The translations under genes were made by a program, and so were the position numbers. This document shows, piece by piece, positions 13,188-24,617 of a DNA stretch of 64,000 bases. Source of the DNA: Nipponacmea schrenckii (taxonomy: Eukaryota > Mollusca > Gastropoda > Lottiidae); the NCBI GenBank assembly GCA_030562195.1, contig CM060199.1, forward strand, positions 39,328,338 to 39,392,337. Reading direction: 5' to 3'. The notes beneath the pieces are model-generated. The model searched no databases, was not told where the DNA came from, and saw only the letters and a program-made list of their open reading frames with translations. The stretch's first letter is position 1; each line of letters begins with the position of its first letter.

Positions 13188-13332
13188 TCAATATATAAGG
13201 TATTACTTTAATATATAAGGTATTACTTCAATATATAAGGTATTACTTCAGTATGTATGCTATTACTTCAGTATGCATGCTATTACTTCAGCATGTATGC
13301 TATTACTTCAGCATGTATGCTATTACTTCAAT
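13188..13332 (+). repeat. 20-bp minisatellite, ~7 copies
   Basis: The unit is 'aatatataaggtattacttc'. The last four copies have shifted to 'agtatgtatgctattacttc', so the array holds two subfamilies in blocks. Confidence 0.9.
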
Positions 13333-15670
13333 ATAGATAGATATAAACCCAGCGACAAAGTGCATGATATCAATACCTTTACCCGATATAGCGCTTAACA
13401 ACGTCTTTGGATTTTACAACAAGAGGTATTCGGTTCGATCTTCGGCAGTGTTCGATAGTTTCCGTGAATTTAGCAAGCAGCAATCTGGTCTCACAGATGG
13501 TAGGAGTGACCAAAAGCTTATAGCTCACATGGCAGAATAATAAAAAAGAACATTTTTAAGATTTATTAAAAAATAAAATAATTTTATTGGCAGTATGAGA
13601 ATCTAGACTACAATCTAGTAGATCATCTTGAGAAGCTGTAACTATCTTAGCCAACGATCCCAGTCGATCTTTCATTACCTGTATCTGTAGTTATAGTTCA
13701 GGAAAAATATATTGTATGGATTTAAAACATTCGAGATGGTATTCCATGTACCGTTATTATTCGTAAAAAAAATCAATTACGTTACGGAATAATCAGCCTC
13801 TTTCAACCTGTGTCTGTGTGGAAAACTAAAGAACATAAACGAGCCGTATTCAGTATACTTGCCATCTTCACAATGTCAAGCTATAACGAAGTTCGCCTTA
13901 GACCTTGATTGCAAACCACTTGTACCAACAACGTTTGTGCACATCAGAAGTCTAGAAAGGTAACATTTAAAAAGACGTCATAACGAAATTACCGTTTCCA
14001 GAGATTTGTAATGAGTTTTATTAATAGTCATCATGTCCTTGATATTCATTAATAACCTACTTACAAACCTAATGTATAAATCTCACCAATTGCATAAAAA
14101 TACAGGCAAATAAATCAGATTTACTCTCCTCATAAAATAATTCATCAGAATTCGATTTGACATTTCTGATGTTTTATTAAAAAGCTTTTAACACTTTGTG
14201 CCTTAGATTGATTTACACGTTAGATGAAGTCGTTTATCATATTCGAATGGGATGAAGGTGTATTAATATTATTTTCAGTGGGAGGAAGATGGAATTAAAC
14301 GTACGCCCACGTGTAACGGTCACAAGGGGTAACTTGTTCCTTTCACCCGTCCACATGGACCCGATGATGCCTGCAGTGTATATTTTGTCTGATTTTTAAG
14401 CAATTTGGTAAGAAATTGTCTACATTTATAAGATATCGCAATTAGCAAAAGTCAATTTGGGGTTGATGCCCGTTGACTTGGTGTAAAAGAATCAATCTTT
14501 GTGGTCATAGAATACATATTTTATACTTTCAGATGAAGCTTTCAAATAGCTTTTATTTTGTCTGATTTTTAAGAAATTTGGTGAAAAATTGTGCACATTT
14601 ATACCGCAATGAACAAACAGTCCATTTTGTGTTGATGCAAAGGCCATAGAATGAACATTTTCTGACGAAAATTATTTTATAAACTGATAAGATTGATATA
14701 AAATCAGTGTACATTATTTGAGGTTTAATTTCAACCTTTTGGCATTTTAGAAAATAATTCGACTGTCAAGTTTCCCTTAATTTCCGACACCACCAGGCTA
14801 ATTTCTTGAGAGAAAGGGTGATAACGGCCAATATCGGTCCTAGAACTGTAGGTTACCCCTTTGTTTTGTTAAACGCATTGGGATTTTATACAATATTTCA
14901 TGTAATGCGCTATATAAGAATAAACTATTATTATTATTATTATTATTGGTGAAAGGATATGATGAGTACTGAGGTCGAGATGTACAAGTAAATCATCAAC
15001 ACCGTCCGATACAACCTCATCTGATAACAGACTGATAAACCGCGATCGCATTATATCACATGTTGGTTTACATAATAACTGAAAAAAAAAATTAAAAACA
15101 TAAGTTGTTGTAGGAAAAAAGTTTTGTGACTTCGGATCGGGCTTCAGATACCAATTCAAATGAACAGCATGGTTAGTACATGTTTAATCAACGACTACAT
15201 ATCATAAAGTGACGGTCTGAAACCTTGGGCGGAAGTCCACGATCACAGGCGCCTTTACATCCCGTGATCATTACACTGCAAATGGAAAAGCAGAGAAATG
15301 GGCTAAAGGAATACAGACAAACGTAATGTTAATTTGAATATAATATCATACTTCCGGTTGACAGACACGGAACCGTAGAGAAAGATAGAATTCAGTTTAT
15401 CTTCAAAACACACAAAAAATAAACATATGGCAAGAAACTTGTGCTGAAATCAAGGAGCTTTGATTCTATGGTACATATTCACCGCATACAAGTACTAGAG
15501 ATGGTATCCCTAGCTGTAAAGTAGGATTTTTTTTTGCAATATATGCCATGCAATAGATCATAAACAACAGCCTTAGTTTATTATGAATAATGACAAACCT
15601 TGGCTATGGTGACCATAGCTTGAACAACATCTGATGTATTGTGAACTGGTAGTATCTGCAAACTGGATTC
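13333..15670. other. intergenic, no gene seen
   Basis: A ~100-base motif beginning 'tttgtctgatttttaag' occurs twice, at 14381-14480 and 14556-14650, as a diverged direct repeat. A short ATT run lies at 14927-14946. No coding exon or RNA gene is convincing. Confidence 0.5.
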
Positions 15671-15674
15671 TAAA

Positions 15675-15932
15675 AACCTATATATATATATAAACACATA
15701 TAAATTCGATAGACCTATATATATATATAAACACGTATAAATTCGATAGACCTATATATATATAAACACATATAAATTCGATAGACCTATATATATATAA
15801 ACACATATAAATTCGATAGACCTATATATATATATAAACATATATAAATTCGATAGACCTATATATATATATATAAACACATATAAATTCGATAGACCTA
15901 TATATATATAAACACATATAAATTCGATAGGG
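15675..15932 (+). repeat. ~33-bp AT-rich minisatellite, 8 copies
   Basis: The unit combines a variable (TA)n run with 'aaacacatataaattcgata' and 'gacc'. Unit length varies only through the TA dinucleotide number, so it is a minisatellite with an embedded microsatellite. Confidence 0.9.
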
Positions 15933-16065
15933 GTCTGACAAAAGTAAAAAATAGTTGAATTAGACCAATAACGCCGTTAAAGATAGTTAATATTTACTTA
16001 TTTCAATTTCATATTTTCAAGGCATAGCAACAATACAATAAACAATAATACGATATGATGGGATA

Positions 16066-16292
16066 TGAATGGGATTGGGATTTGGATTGGGATAAGGATA
16101 AGGATAGGGATAGGGATAGGGATAGGGATAGGATAGGATAGGATAGGATAGGATAGGATAGGATAGGGACAAGGCTAGGCTGGGCTTGGGCTGGGCTGGG
16201 CTGGGCTGGGCTGGACTGGACTGGACTGGGATGGGATGGGATGGGATGGGATGGGATGGGGATAAGGCTTGGCTGGGATGGGATGTGATGGG
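16066..16292 (+). repeat. stepwise G-rich microsatellite
   Basis: Consecutive blocks of related short units follow each other: (ggatag/gggata)n, (ggata)n, (gggct)n, (ggact)n and (gggat)n. The G-rich strand is plus. It does not match the TTAGGG animal telomere repeat. Confidence 0.9.
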
Positions 16293-17880
16293 AAATTTAT
16301 ATTTATATTTATATCATTTTGTGTTATATTGCTATAATACCCTTAAAATATGAAATTGAAACATGTTGGTATGCAGTAAATATGAACTATCGTTAACAGC
16401 GTTATTGATATAGTTTATCTATATTTAAACAAATATAAACAATAAGAACAAAAGAAAAGCACGACATCCAAATATGTTCATTATATATAATATAAACAAT
16501 ACGAAAATCGTCAAATATATGTAGTATGCACAATATTTAAAGGTATATTTTATATTGGTCCGTTGGAAATAATAGAAACGCACTAAAGCAGCGTTTTACT
16601 GGAAATAATTTCAAAGAAACCGAGAACATCTGCCGATTTTTCGCTTTGGTCATCATTTTAAGATATAAGAGGATCTGGCGTTTCAATAAGGCTAATAATT
16701 ACAAAGATTACAGACTCTCCGCTTAATAATTTTAAACCATACAATATTAAATGATCTATTATTTGAAAAGTAATAACAGAAGCTGGTTTCCTTCTAGCAG
16801 AATAGGCTATAGATTACCGCAAGAAACTTGAAAATTCAAATTCTCTTAAAATTAATTTGTACAAGATAAAAATATTAGGCTTGGGTAACGAGTATATCAT
16901 TTCATTTTTACTTGATAAGAGATATTTTGTGAGATCATATAATTGAATATTGTCGTCCGGATGGGTTAATAAACATGTGTGCTACAGGCTGTGCACGTAA
17001 CAGATCCCCCGACAGTTGTCCTGGCAAGATTTCCCTCGAAGCACAATGCATGGCGTTGCCCGTCTTCATCAGCTCATAAGGTGCAGAAGAGTAAGACGTA
17101 AAACTCCATTCATCTTATCTCATTTCTTGAATATAAGTATCGTCATTCTATAATACGATTATTAGTCCAAAAAATATATAATCTTTTGGTGACAGATATC
17201 ACCATCATTCGACAATCATCGGCGGTCCTGTTCCAAAACAAAAGAGAAACTTTCACGGTAGGGCGTTGAAGTCACCATAATTACAAAAAATGTAAGCAAG
17301 ACATGTTCGTTTATATGTACATTAAAGAAAAGTTCACAATTTCAAGGTACAAATATGCGAAGTAAAGTAAAGTGTGTGTATGAACTGAATATAACGGGGG
17401 TCGCGTTTGAAAGAAATAAATAAGATATCATTTTCAAGATAATATAAGCATAAAACTCAATTTATTATCAATCAGTTTTTATACCCTTTGGCTCGAACGT
17501 TTATAATATAGTGAAAAACAACAATGTTGTGAAATACGGCCAACGCAGACAGAAAGTCTTATAGTCCACAAAGGTAAATACTGAGATCAGTTATACCTAA
17601 GGGCTCAGTTTCTGAAACTATTCGATATTAAACATCATCAAATAATTTTAGGGGCAACGAACGATTACCAGGGTAGGCTGGGTTGGGGGGGGGGTTTATG
17701 CATTGCATGTACCTTATTGATTGAAGTAGGTATCAGGACCAAACTGAACAGATTAGAATAAATCTTTGAATTTCAAGTTCAATACAGTTACGTAGGCGCG
17801 CTGTTCTATAATCTGATGATTACTATGTAAATTGGTATGAGGCAATGCAGTTTGTCTTATAAACTATAAGTATATACTGT
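16293..17880. other. intergenic with one SINE copy
   Basis: Apart from the SINE at 16955-17125 and a short poly-G run near 17690, nothing recognisable is seen. No ORF longer than 60 codons here is supported. Confidence 0.5.
16955..17125 (+). mobile_element. SINE-like element (family S1)
   Basis: Contains, in order, 'gtccggatgggttaataaac', 'gtgctacaggctgtgcac', 'gcgttgcccgtcttcatcag', and the tail 'gcagaagagtaagacgtaaa' + 'actccattcat'. It is one of the longest copies in the window, in the opposite orientation to the copies at 10790 and 34688. Confidence 0.7.
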
Positions 17881-17884
17881 ATAA

Positions 17885-18505
17885 ACTAATAATGACAATG
17901 TAAATTGTTGAAACGTGGTGTAAGTATGATAAAATCTAGTATAGTAGTAGTATACTATATAATCTGATGATGACAATGTCAATTGTTGAAACGTTGTATG
18001 TAATAAAACTCAGGGAGTGTTATACCATATAAACGGATAATGACAATGTCAATTGTTGAAACGTTGTGTGTAATAAACTAAGGAGTAGTATACCATATAA
18101 ACTGATGATGACAATGTAAATTGTTGAAACGTTGTGTGTTATAAACTATAGAGTTGTATACCATATAAACTGATGATGACAATGTAAATTGTTGAAAAGT
18201 GGTGTGTAATACAACCTAGGAGTAATATACCATATAAACTGATGATGACAATGTAAATTGTTGAAACGTTGTGTTTAATACAACCTAGGAGTAGTATACT
18301 ATATAAACTGATGATGACAATGTAAATTGTTGAAACGTTGTGTTTAATACAACCTAGGAGTAGTATACCATATAAACTGATGATGACAATGTAAATTGTT
18401 GAAACGTTGTGTGTAATACAACCTAGGAGTAGTATACTATATAAACTGATGATGACAATGTAGGTTGTTGAAACTTGGTGTGAGATAAAACTAATGAGTA
18501 GTAGG
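17885..18505 (+). repeat. 69-bp minisatellite, ~9 copies
   Basis: The unit contains 'actgatgatgacaatgtaaa', 'ttgttgaaacgttgtgtgta' and 'cctaggagtagtatacca'. Spacing between copies from 18241 on is exactly 69 bases; the first copies are more diverged. Confidence 0.9.
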
Positions 18506-19887
18506 CTTTACCATAAAATTTATTGAATATTACATGTACATGTACCTATCTCTTCTTTATAACAAATGAATTCAGTTTACAGAGTTGTCAGGGCCTTTCA
18601 GGCATCAAGTTGCTGAGAGCAAAAGAATTATTATATATAACTCTACCTTTTCTGGATCTGGTTGATAATAGAATGTTCGGTATCACCATGGAGAGACGCT
18701 CTCAATAATATATAACCAATTCTATGAACTTGAATAAATTTCTTAATCCTGAAATAACCCAAAAAATCGCCCATTTAAAAACCGTCTTGACTCCGAGGTG
18801 TTTGAAGACCCTGGAGCATTGATTCTTTACCACTTTACAGCGTTTGAGATATCGCTTGCCTAGTGACATATGAATAATTTTCTCTACGGAAGTGACGATA
18901 GTGGGTATTCCTGTATTGAATTGTAGACGAACAATGGAACAACGTGTTTCTTTTGTATAGGTAAAATTTAGTAGCCTACATTCAATTTGGTAAGAAATAG
19001 GCTACTAGTACTATTCGTACACTTTTTATATTACAACCTCGAAAAAGGGCAATCCATAAAAGGTTTACTTTTCCAATAGGAAAAAGCCTGGCGTACATTA
19101 TTTCAAAGGGTGAAAATAGAACTAACTTTAGCATACCTTTCTACACATATATCAGTAAGTATACCATTCTGATCAACCAGAACCTTATCACTAGATGATA
19201 GCAGTAGAAAGGCCACACCAGAGAGAGGGAATATGACTGTGTCCGGTAGAATCGAATCTGAAACTATTATAGGCTACATATTGATATAGAAAACGAATTC
19301 AATGTAGTTATTTTTCACCGTAATAGAACTAGGCCTACTGTCGTTTTATAAATACTTGGTATTTTGCCTCTAGTTTATTAAACTTTATAATAAAGTTTTT
19401 TTTAGCTCCTTGGTTGGCTCCATGAATCTACAGCTTAACATTTCTTCTTGCTAATACTAAAGCAAGCATTTCTTTCATCGTTTGACTGCTACTCAAGTCG
19501 ACAATACGCCATACTGTTCAAATAATTTTCTGGGCCTTAAATAGAGACGATGTTTCGGACTGTCATTTCAAACGATCTGACAATGAGAACACTTTCTCCA
19601 ATCATTCTTGATTCACTTCATTTCATTGACCATCTTTAATGCTTACCTCGAAGTTTTATATTCTTAGTTCTTAAAATACCGACTAAATCAGTCCTTTCAA
19701 ATCTATGGTTTAAAATTACAGGCCAATTATTCATTTTATCCCTTCAGTTTTCAAACAAATCGTCTGCTCAACTATCAAGAATTATTTGTTGTCTGGTTCT
19801 CCTCAGTGGTCAAAGGGGGACAACTCTTAATTTGTTTTTCCAGAAGCCATTTTTCTTTGAAGGTCGACAGTCCGTTGACTTCGAAGA
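18506..19887. other. upstream region of NDUFA8
   Basis: No coding exon is supported; the ORF at 18523-18708 is a chance opening. The last ~200 bases before the NDUFA8 start should hold its promoter and 5' UTR, but no TATA box or other clear element was found. Confidence 0.45.
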
Positions 19888-21690
19888 ATGGCTTTTACAA
19901 ACGATGATTATCTGCCTTCCAGTGCGGAATTGACGGTTCCAGATATTAAACTAAGTTCTGTGGTTTTGATAGCAGGTGCTCAATTGTATGGCAAATTTTG
20001 TGACAATGCAAATAAGGTAAAGGAAAGCCGATTTATTCATTATTGGTGTCTCTGTTTTCCAAACTACTCTGTCTCTGGATTAATTAGTCTTCGAATTCTA
20101 TTGAATCAATCAATTTATTTTGCATTCAGGTTATTTGCCCTCTTCTATTTTATTTTACTGATTGATTACTACGGTACTTGTACTGTATTTATTGACATCA
20201 ATTTATATTCAAACACTGTGACTTGTTTAAGGTTGGTAGATGACAACTTAGCGTTGCTTCCGGGTAAATGTTATCTCAAACTAGATAGTTGTTGATAGAT
20301 GACAAGTTAGAGTTGCTTCCAGTTAACTGTTATCTCAAACTAGGTAGTTGTTGGTAGATGACAAGTTAGCGTTGCTTCCAGTTAACTGCTATCACAGACT
20401 CGGTAGTTGTTGGTAGATGACAAGTTAATGTTTGCTTCCAGCCGATGCTGATATCACAAACTAGGTAATAGTTGGTATTTGGACTTTTGTTGAGTACGGT
20501 AAGGCCTAGAACCATCAACCCCCCACTAAAAAAAATTACATTTTATTGCAGGAATATATGCTATGTATGCAAGAAGAAGGTGGTCCTATAAAAAAATGTA
20601 AACGGGTTAAAGGGCATTATTTTAGGAAAAACAAGAATGTCTTTTAAAGTTTTTTTTGGAAATTTTTTCCCAAAAAAAAACCCTTAAATTTAAGGTTTTA
20701 TTAAATATTGGCATATTGTTTCATCATTCCTTAGGGGCTAATAATTACAAGTGTACCTTAAAAACCTTTTGGAAAGGTAATTATCAAAAAGCGATATCTA
20801 CTGTAGAATACCTTATTGGGTCATAAATATATTTATCATACAAGCGATATCTACTGTAGAATACCTTATTGGGTGATAAATATATTTATCATACAAGTGA
20901 TATCTACTGTAGAATACCTTATTGGGTGATAAATATATTTATCATACAAGTGATATCTACTGTAGAATACCTTATTGGGTGATAAATATATTTATCATAC
21001 AAGCGATATCTACTGTAGAATACCTTATTGGGTGATAAATATATTTATCATACAAGTGATATCTACTGTAGAATCCCGTTATTGGGTGGTAAATATATTT
21101 ATTATAAAAGGTATATCTACTGTAGAATACCTTATTGGGTGATAAATATATTTATTATACAAGCGATGTCTACTGTAGAATACCTTATTGGGTGATAAAT
21201 ATATTTATCATACAAGTGATATCTACTGTAGAATATCTTATTGGGTGATAAATATATTTATCATACAAGTGATATCTACTGTAGAATACCTTATTGGGTC
21301 ATAAATATATTTATCATACAAGTGATATCTTCTGTAGAATACCTTATTGGGTAATAAATATATTTATCATACAAGTGATATCTACTGTAGAATAACTTCT
21401 AGGTGATAAAGTCATTTACTCCCAGATGCAAAAATGTTTCAACTTTTTCTCCAATTTCTTTTAGATGTCGTAAGCTGCAGTCTTCATTTGATAATTGTGC
21501 AAAAGAGAAGATAGGAGTAGAACGGCCACCGTTAAATTATTTTATTAATGTAAAAAAACATGAGACATCTAGAACCAAGCCTAAGAAGCCATTAGAATTA
21601 CCTTATCCAGAGCCCTTACCAACATCTCCGGATGCAGCAACCACTCCATCTCCAGAAGGTTTACGACCTTATGGCAGGTCAGGCCAATAA
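19888..21690 (+). CDS. NDUFA8: NDUFA8, complex I CHCH-domain subunit
   Basis: Accessory subunit of mitochondrial NADH:ubiquinone oxidoreductase, normally held by twin CX9C disulfides in the intermembrane space. Exon 1 (19888-20016, phase 0, GTAAAG donor) encodes 43 residues including 'VPDIKLSSVVLIAGAQLYGK', matching the family N-terminus. Exon 2 starts after TTTTATTGCAG at 20552 with 'EYMLCMQEEGGPIKKC', where vertebrate proteins have 'EFMLCRWEEKDPRRC', but the frame then breaks in a homopolymer-rich stretch after ~25 codons and its donor cannot be placed. Exon 3 (21465-21690) begins 'CRKLQSSFDNCAKEKIG' and ends '...GLRPYGRSGQ'. Intron 1 holds a 60-bp minisatellite and intron 2 a 53-bp one. 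Identity is sure; the broken exon 2 is probably a consensus error. Confidence 0.9.
20231..20477 (-). repeat. 60-bp minisatellite family M60, 4 copies, intron 1 of NDUFA8
   Basis: As read on plus the unit is 'gttggtagatgacaagttag' then 'cgttgcttccagttaactg' then 'ctatcacaaactaggtagtt'. This is the reverse complement of the units at 26588-27592 and 62275-63330. Copies are diverged. Confidence 0.85.
20575..20790. other. homopolymer-rich, probably low-quality consensus
   Basis: Runs such as 'gttttttttggaaatttttt' and 'cccaaaaaaaaaccc' sit exactly where NDUFA8 exon 2 should continue. The texture resembles 4590-5340 and differs from the surrounding introns. Confidence 0.5.
20787..21408 (+). repeat. 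53-bp minisatellite, ~11-12 copies, intron 2 of NDUFA8
   Basis: The unit is 'aagtgatatctactgtagaa' then 'taccttattgggtgataaat' then 'atatttatcatac'. Variation is mainly at 'aagt/aagc'. The array ends about 55 bases before the exon 3 acceptor. Confidence 0.95.
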
Positions 21691-22022
21691 TAACCAACAG
21701 TCTTGTAGGGTTTCATTATGTACTTTATAGTTTAATTAAATTTATGTATGATATATGTTGCTAGTTAATTTTAAACAATATTTAGAAGTAGATAGAACAT
21801 TAGTTACATAAGACCACTGTTATGGATAACACTGTTTCATTTCCTTAACATTATTGTTTTGCTTACTAAAGATTCCTTTATGTGAATTTTCATGTTGCTT
21901 AAGCAAAAGAGAAGTAGTATATCCATAAGAGTGGTCCTTTGTTTCTAATATTTTAATATTGTAGCCCCAATGTCCAATTCATATCTAAGGGAGTTTGTCT
22001 CTCAAAACCTTTTTCTCTGCAT

Positions 22023-22302
22023 TTAAAGTGATACTGGGTCACAGAATGGACCTGGTGTTATAAAGTAACAGAATCCCTGTAAAATCTTGAAAAATCACAA
22101 AACTAAGAGATAATTGAAAACGCTTTATCTATTTATTAAAGATTATATTTATTAAGTGTTCTTCATTAATTATATTACAAGTTTTTTTTGGATTTATCAG
22201 ATTATATAAGGATTCTGTTACTTAATGGCAGCAGGTTTATCTACTGATGAATATATGCACGCCTTGTTTAAGTTAAAATTTCATGTTCATTGGAAAGAGT
22301 AA
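22023..22302 (+). mobile_element. TTAA-flanked MITE, one end degraded
   Basis: Starts 'ttaaagtgatactgggtcac' and contains both mirrored halves: 'gtaacagaatccctgtaaaa' and, inverted, 'ggattctgttacttaatgg', then 'ctactgatgaatatatgc' and 'aaatttcatgttcatt'. The right terminal TTAA is lost. Confidence 0.75.
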
Positions 22303-22312
22303 GAGTATGCTC

Positions 22313-22385
22313 TGTCAATTGCATTGCCCGTCTTCATAAGCCCATAAGATGCAGGAAAGTAAAACTCCATTCATTTCATTTTTTT
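22313..22385 (+). mobile_element. SINE family S1 tail fragment
   Basis: Only the 3' part remains: 'gcattgcccgtcttcataag' followed by 'atgcaggaaagtaaaactcc' + 'attcatttcatt'. It directly follows the MITE copy. Confidence 0.65.
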
Positions 22386-23302
22386 ACCAGAAATAGAATA
22401 GACCTAAATCATGTTTCAACAAAAGTCTTACAACTTACAATATATTAAATTTTTAATCATCAAAAATATGAAAATATTACAGAACATCATAAACACATTT
22501 TGGCAACCAGGTGCCTGTTTCATGAAAACTTAATTTAGGATGATTTTAGTGTTCCAATGGTCAGATTGGTCAATCACTAAAATTGAGTTTTTATTAACTT
22601 ATCAGGTCACTGTATCTCTTAAAATCTTGATTGTATCTTTGTTGAAATTTTGTGAAACAGGTCCCTGGAAATTGATAACCACAATCAGGTTCTAGTTTAA
22701 TATTAACAAGTTAATACACCCACATCTCTCTCTCTCAGGTTGTCAAAGAACACAGGGTAAAACAGTATGCTCAAGTGTTACATATGCTTTTACAACTTGG
22801 TCTATGAAAAGAAATATTATGCCCTCAATTATTGCTCTGTTATGTATAAAAATAAAAATATCAGTAAAAAAAAAAACTGTCCAAGAATTATTATATATAA
22901 AAAAAAAGCAGTAAAAATTTCAACACATAATTTGATCTGATTAAACCACATCTTATTTAGATATTTTCTATTGTATAATCTGGCGCTACAGCCACAGATA
23001 TGTGTCGACAGGATAGTTTATTATAGATGCCTATTAGTTCCATGAATGTAAAACAAGATTTGAGACTTTGCCCGTTGACGTACCTGTGGCTACTGCAGAC
23101 ATGCCATACAATCTTACCTGTTGACCATATTTACAGTCATTTTACAATATTGAAGTCATTGTGTCATATATCTTATATTTTCTTACATTTTTTCAATTTT
23201 AATACCAAGCTGAAGAACGTGGCGTTTAAATCGGTTAACAAATTAAAACGTGCTATAAACTATACCAAAGACCACTTGGGAATATATTATGGTTAAACAA
23301 AC

Positions 23303-23416
23303 TTCTGTCATAACAAGGTACATAACACACTTCTTTAATAACAAGGTACATAACACACTTCTTTAATAACAAGGTACATAACACACTTCTTTGGTTTTTT
23401 ATAACAAGGTACATAA
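23303..23416 (+). repeat. 29-bp minisatellite family M29, ~4 copies
   Basis: Units 'taataacaaggtacataaca' + 'cacttcttt'. The same unit forms the ~34-copy array at 49690-50672, 26 kb away. Confidence 0.9.
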
Positions 23417-24104
23417 TGTTTCAACACAATTTACATATGTTGCTTTACAGTTCAATGAAGAAAGGAATAAAAAACATGGGAATATATTGCACAGAAAAGG
23501 GGAAAACCAAAAGTAGAAGTAAATATATCAATAACATAGTAAATTACTTGACACCTGTTAAACAATATCTAAAACAAGGTAGAAAGGTCTGTTTAATTGA
23601 GATGAACATTCAAACCAATCTAGCACTACTATTGTCTAGTCAACTGTGCTATAAATGAGATTATATCTAGTTATAGCAAAGAAATGTTACAAATACTTAA
23701 TTGTCTTCAAACCCAGATATAAGTGAGGTATACACTGAACATTCAAATTTTACATAAATTTCATTGAAATCATAAAAATATAGAAATAATGGAATGCAAA
23801 AAGTGTGCTAAATAGTTCTGGTATAAATATTGTGACCACAATTTATTATTATATAGAAACTCAGGGGTTATTGTTTTAAATTGACAAACCTCAGGTGAAT
23901 ATATATTTTGGTATATTAATGCAATGTTCTTTAATGTTAAATAAGATACAGTGTTCATAGAGTATATAAATAACTATGCTGTATTCGCATCTTCTTCTTA
24001 AATTCGAAAATACAAGTTTCTAACTGTAAAAACTTGTATTCCCTACCATTATAAAATGTTGTATTTCTCTTTATAAATTAACAAACGATGTAAAAAAAAT
24101 TGAT

Positions 24105-24453
24105 TTAAAGTGATAATGCGTCCTAGCATGAACATATAATTTTAGTTCTCAAGAATGGTCAATATGAGTATATATTTATCAGTGAACTTTCCTGATGTCG
24201 TAAAGTAACAGAATCCCTTTAAAATCTGGAAAACTAAAAAAACTTAGTTATTATTGAAAAACGTTTAATCAATTTATTAAGCGTTTTTCAATAATCAAAT
24301 GCATCTTTATTGATAACTACTTAGTTTTTTTAATATTTATTTTTTTATGTTATTTATGGTAGCAGGTATATTAACTGATGAATAGAGACTCTCAATGGCC
24401 AAGTTTAAAATTTTCAAATTTTATGTTCATTCTAAGACCTATTATCCCTTTAA
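24105..24453 (+). mobile_element. full-length TTAA-flanked MITE (349 bp)
   Basis: Flanked by TTAA at both ends ('TTAAAGTGATAATGCG' left, 'CCTATTATCCCTTTAA' right). The two halves are inverted repeats: 'tagttctcaagaatggtcaa' and 'catcagtgaactttcctgat' are mirrored near the right end. TTAA target duplication is typical of piggyBac elements, so a non-autonomous piggyBac-like MITE is inferred; no transposase is present. Confidence 0.8.
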
Positions 24454-24617
24454 ATAAGAACACAGAGAGTAAATAGAGTATAAAAGGAATGAACAGTAAG
24501 ACATCTCAATAAGAGATAAACACAACAATAGAATCAGTATCTCATAGATAAGTCTATATTGAAGTCACAGTGGAGAGGGACATCCGAATAAATGAGTGTT
24601 TAAGAAGTCTATGGGGT

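Larger units (their letters stand above)
21691..24617. other. interval between converging NDUFA8 and SLC35F6
   Basis: Holds a TTAA MITE copy (22023-22300), a short SINE tail (22313-22385), four units of the 29-bp family (23303-23416) and a full MITE (24105-24453). An AATAAA-containing stretch near 22848 could end NDUFA8 transcripts. The ORFs at 23027-23296 and 23416-23658 have no recognisable family. Confidence 0.5.

Noticed and set aside
16066..16292. Internal telomeric repeat
   Set aside because: Units are GGGATA/GGGAT/GGGCT, not TTAGGG, and the blocks change along the array.
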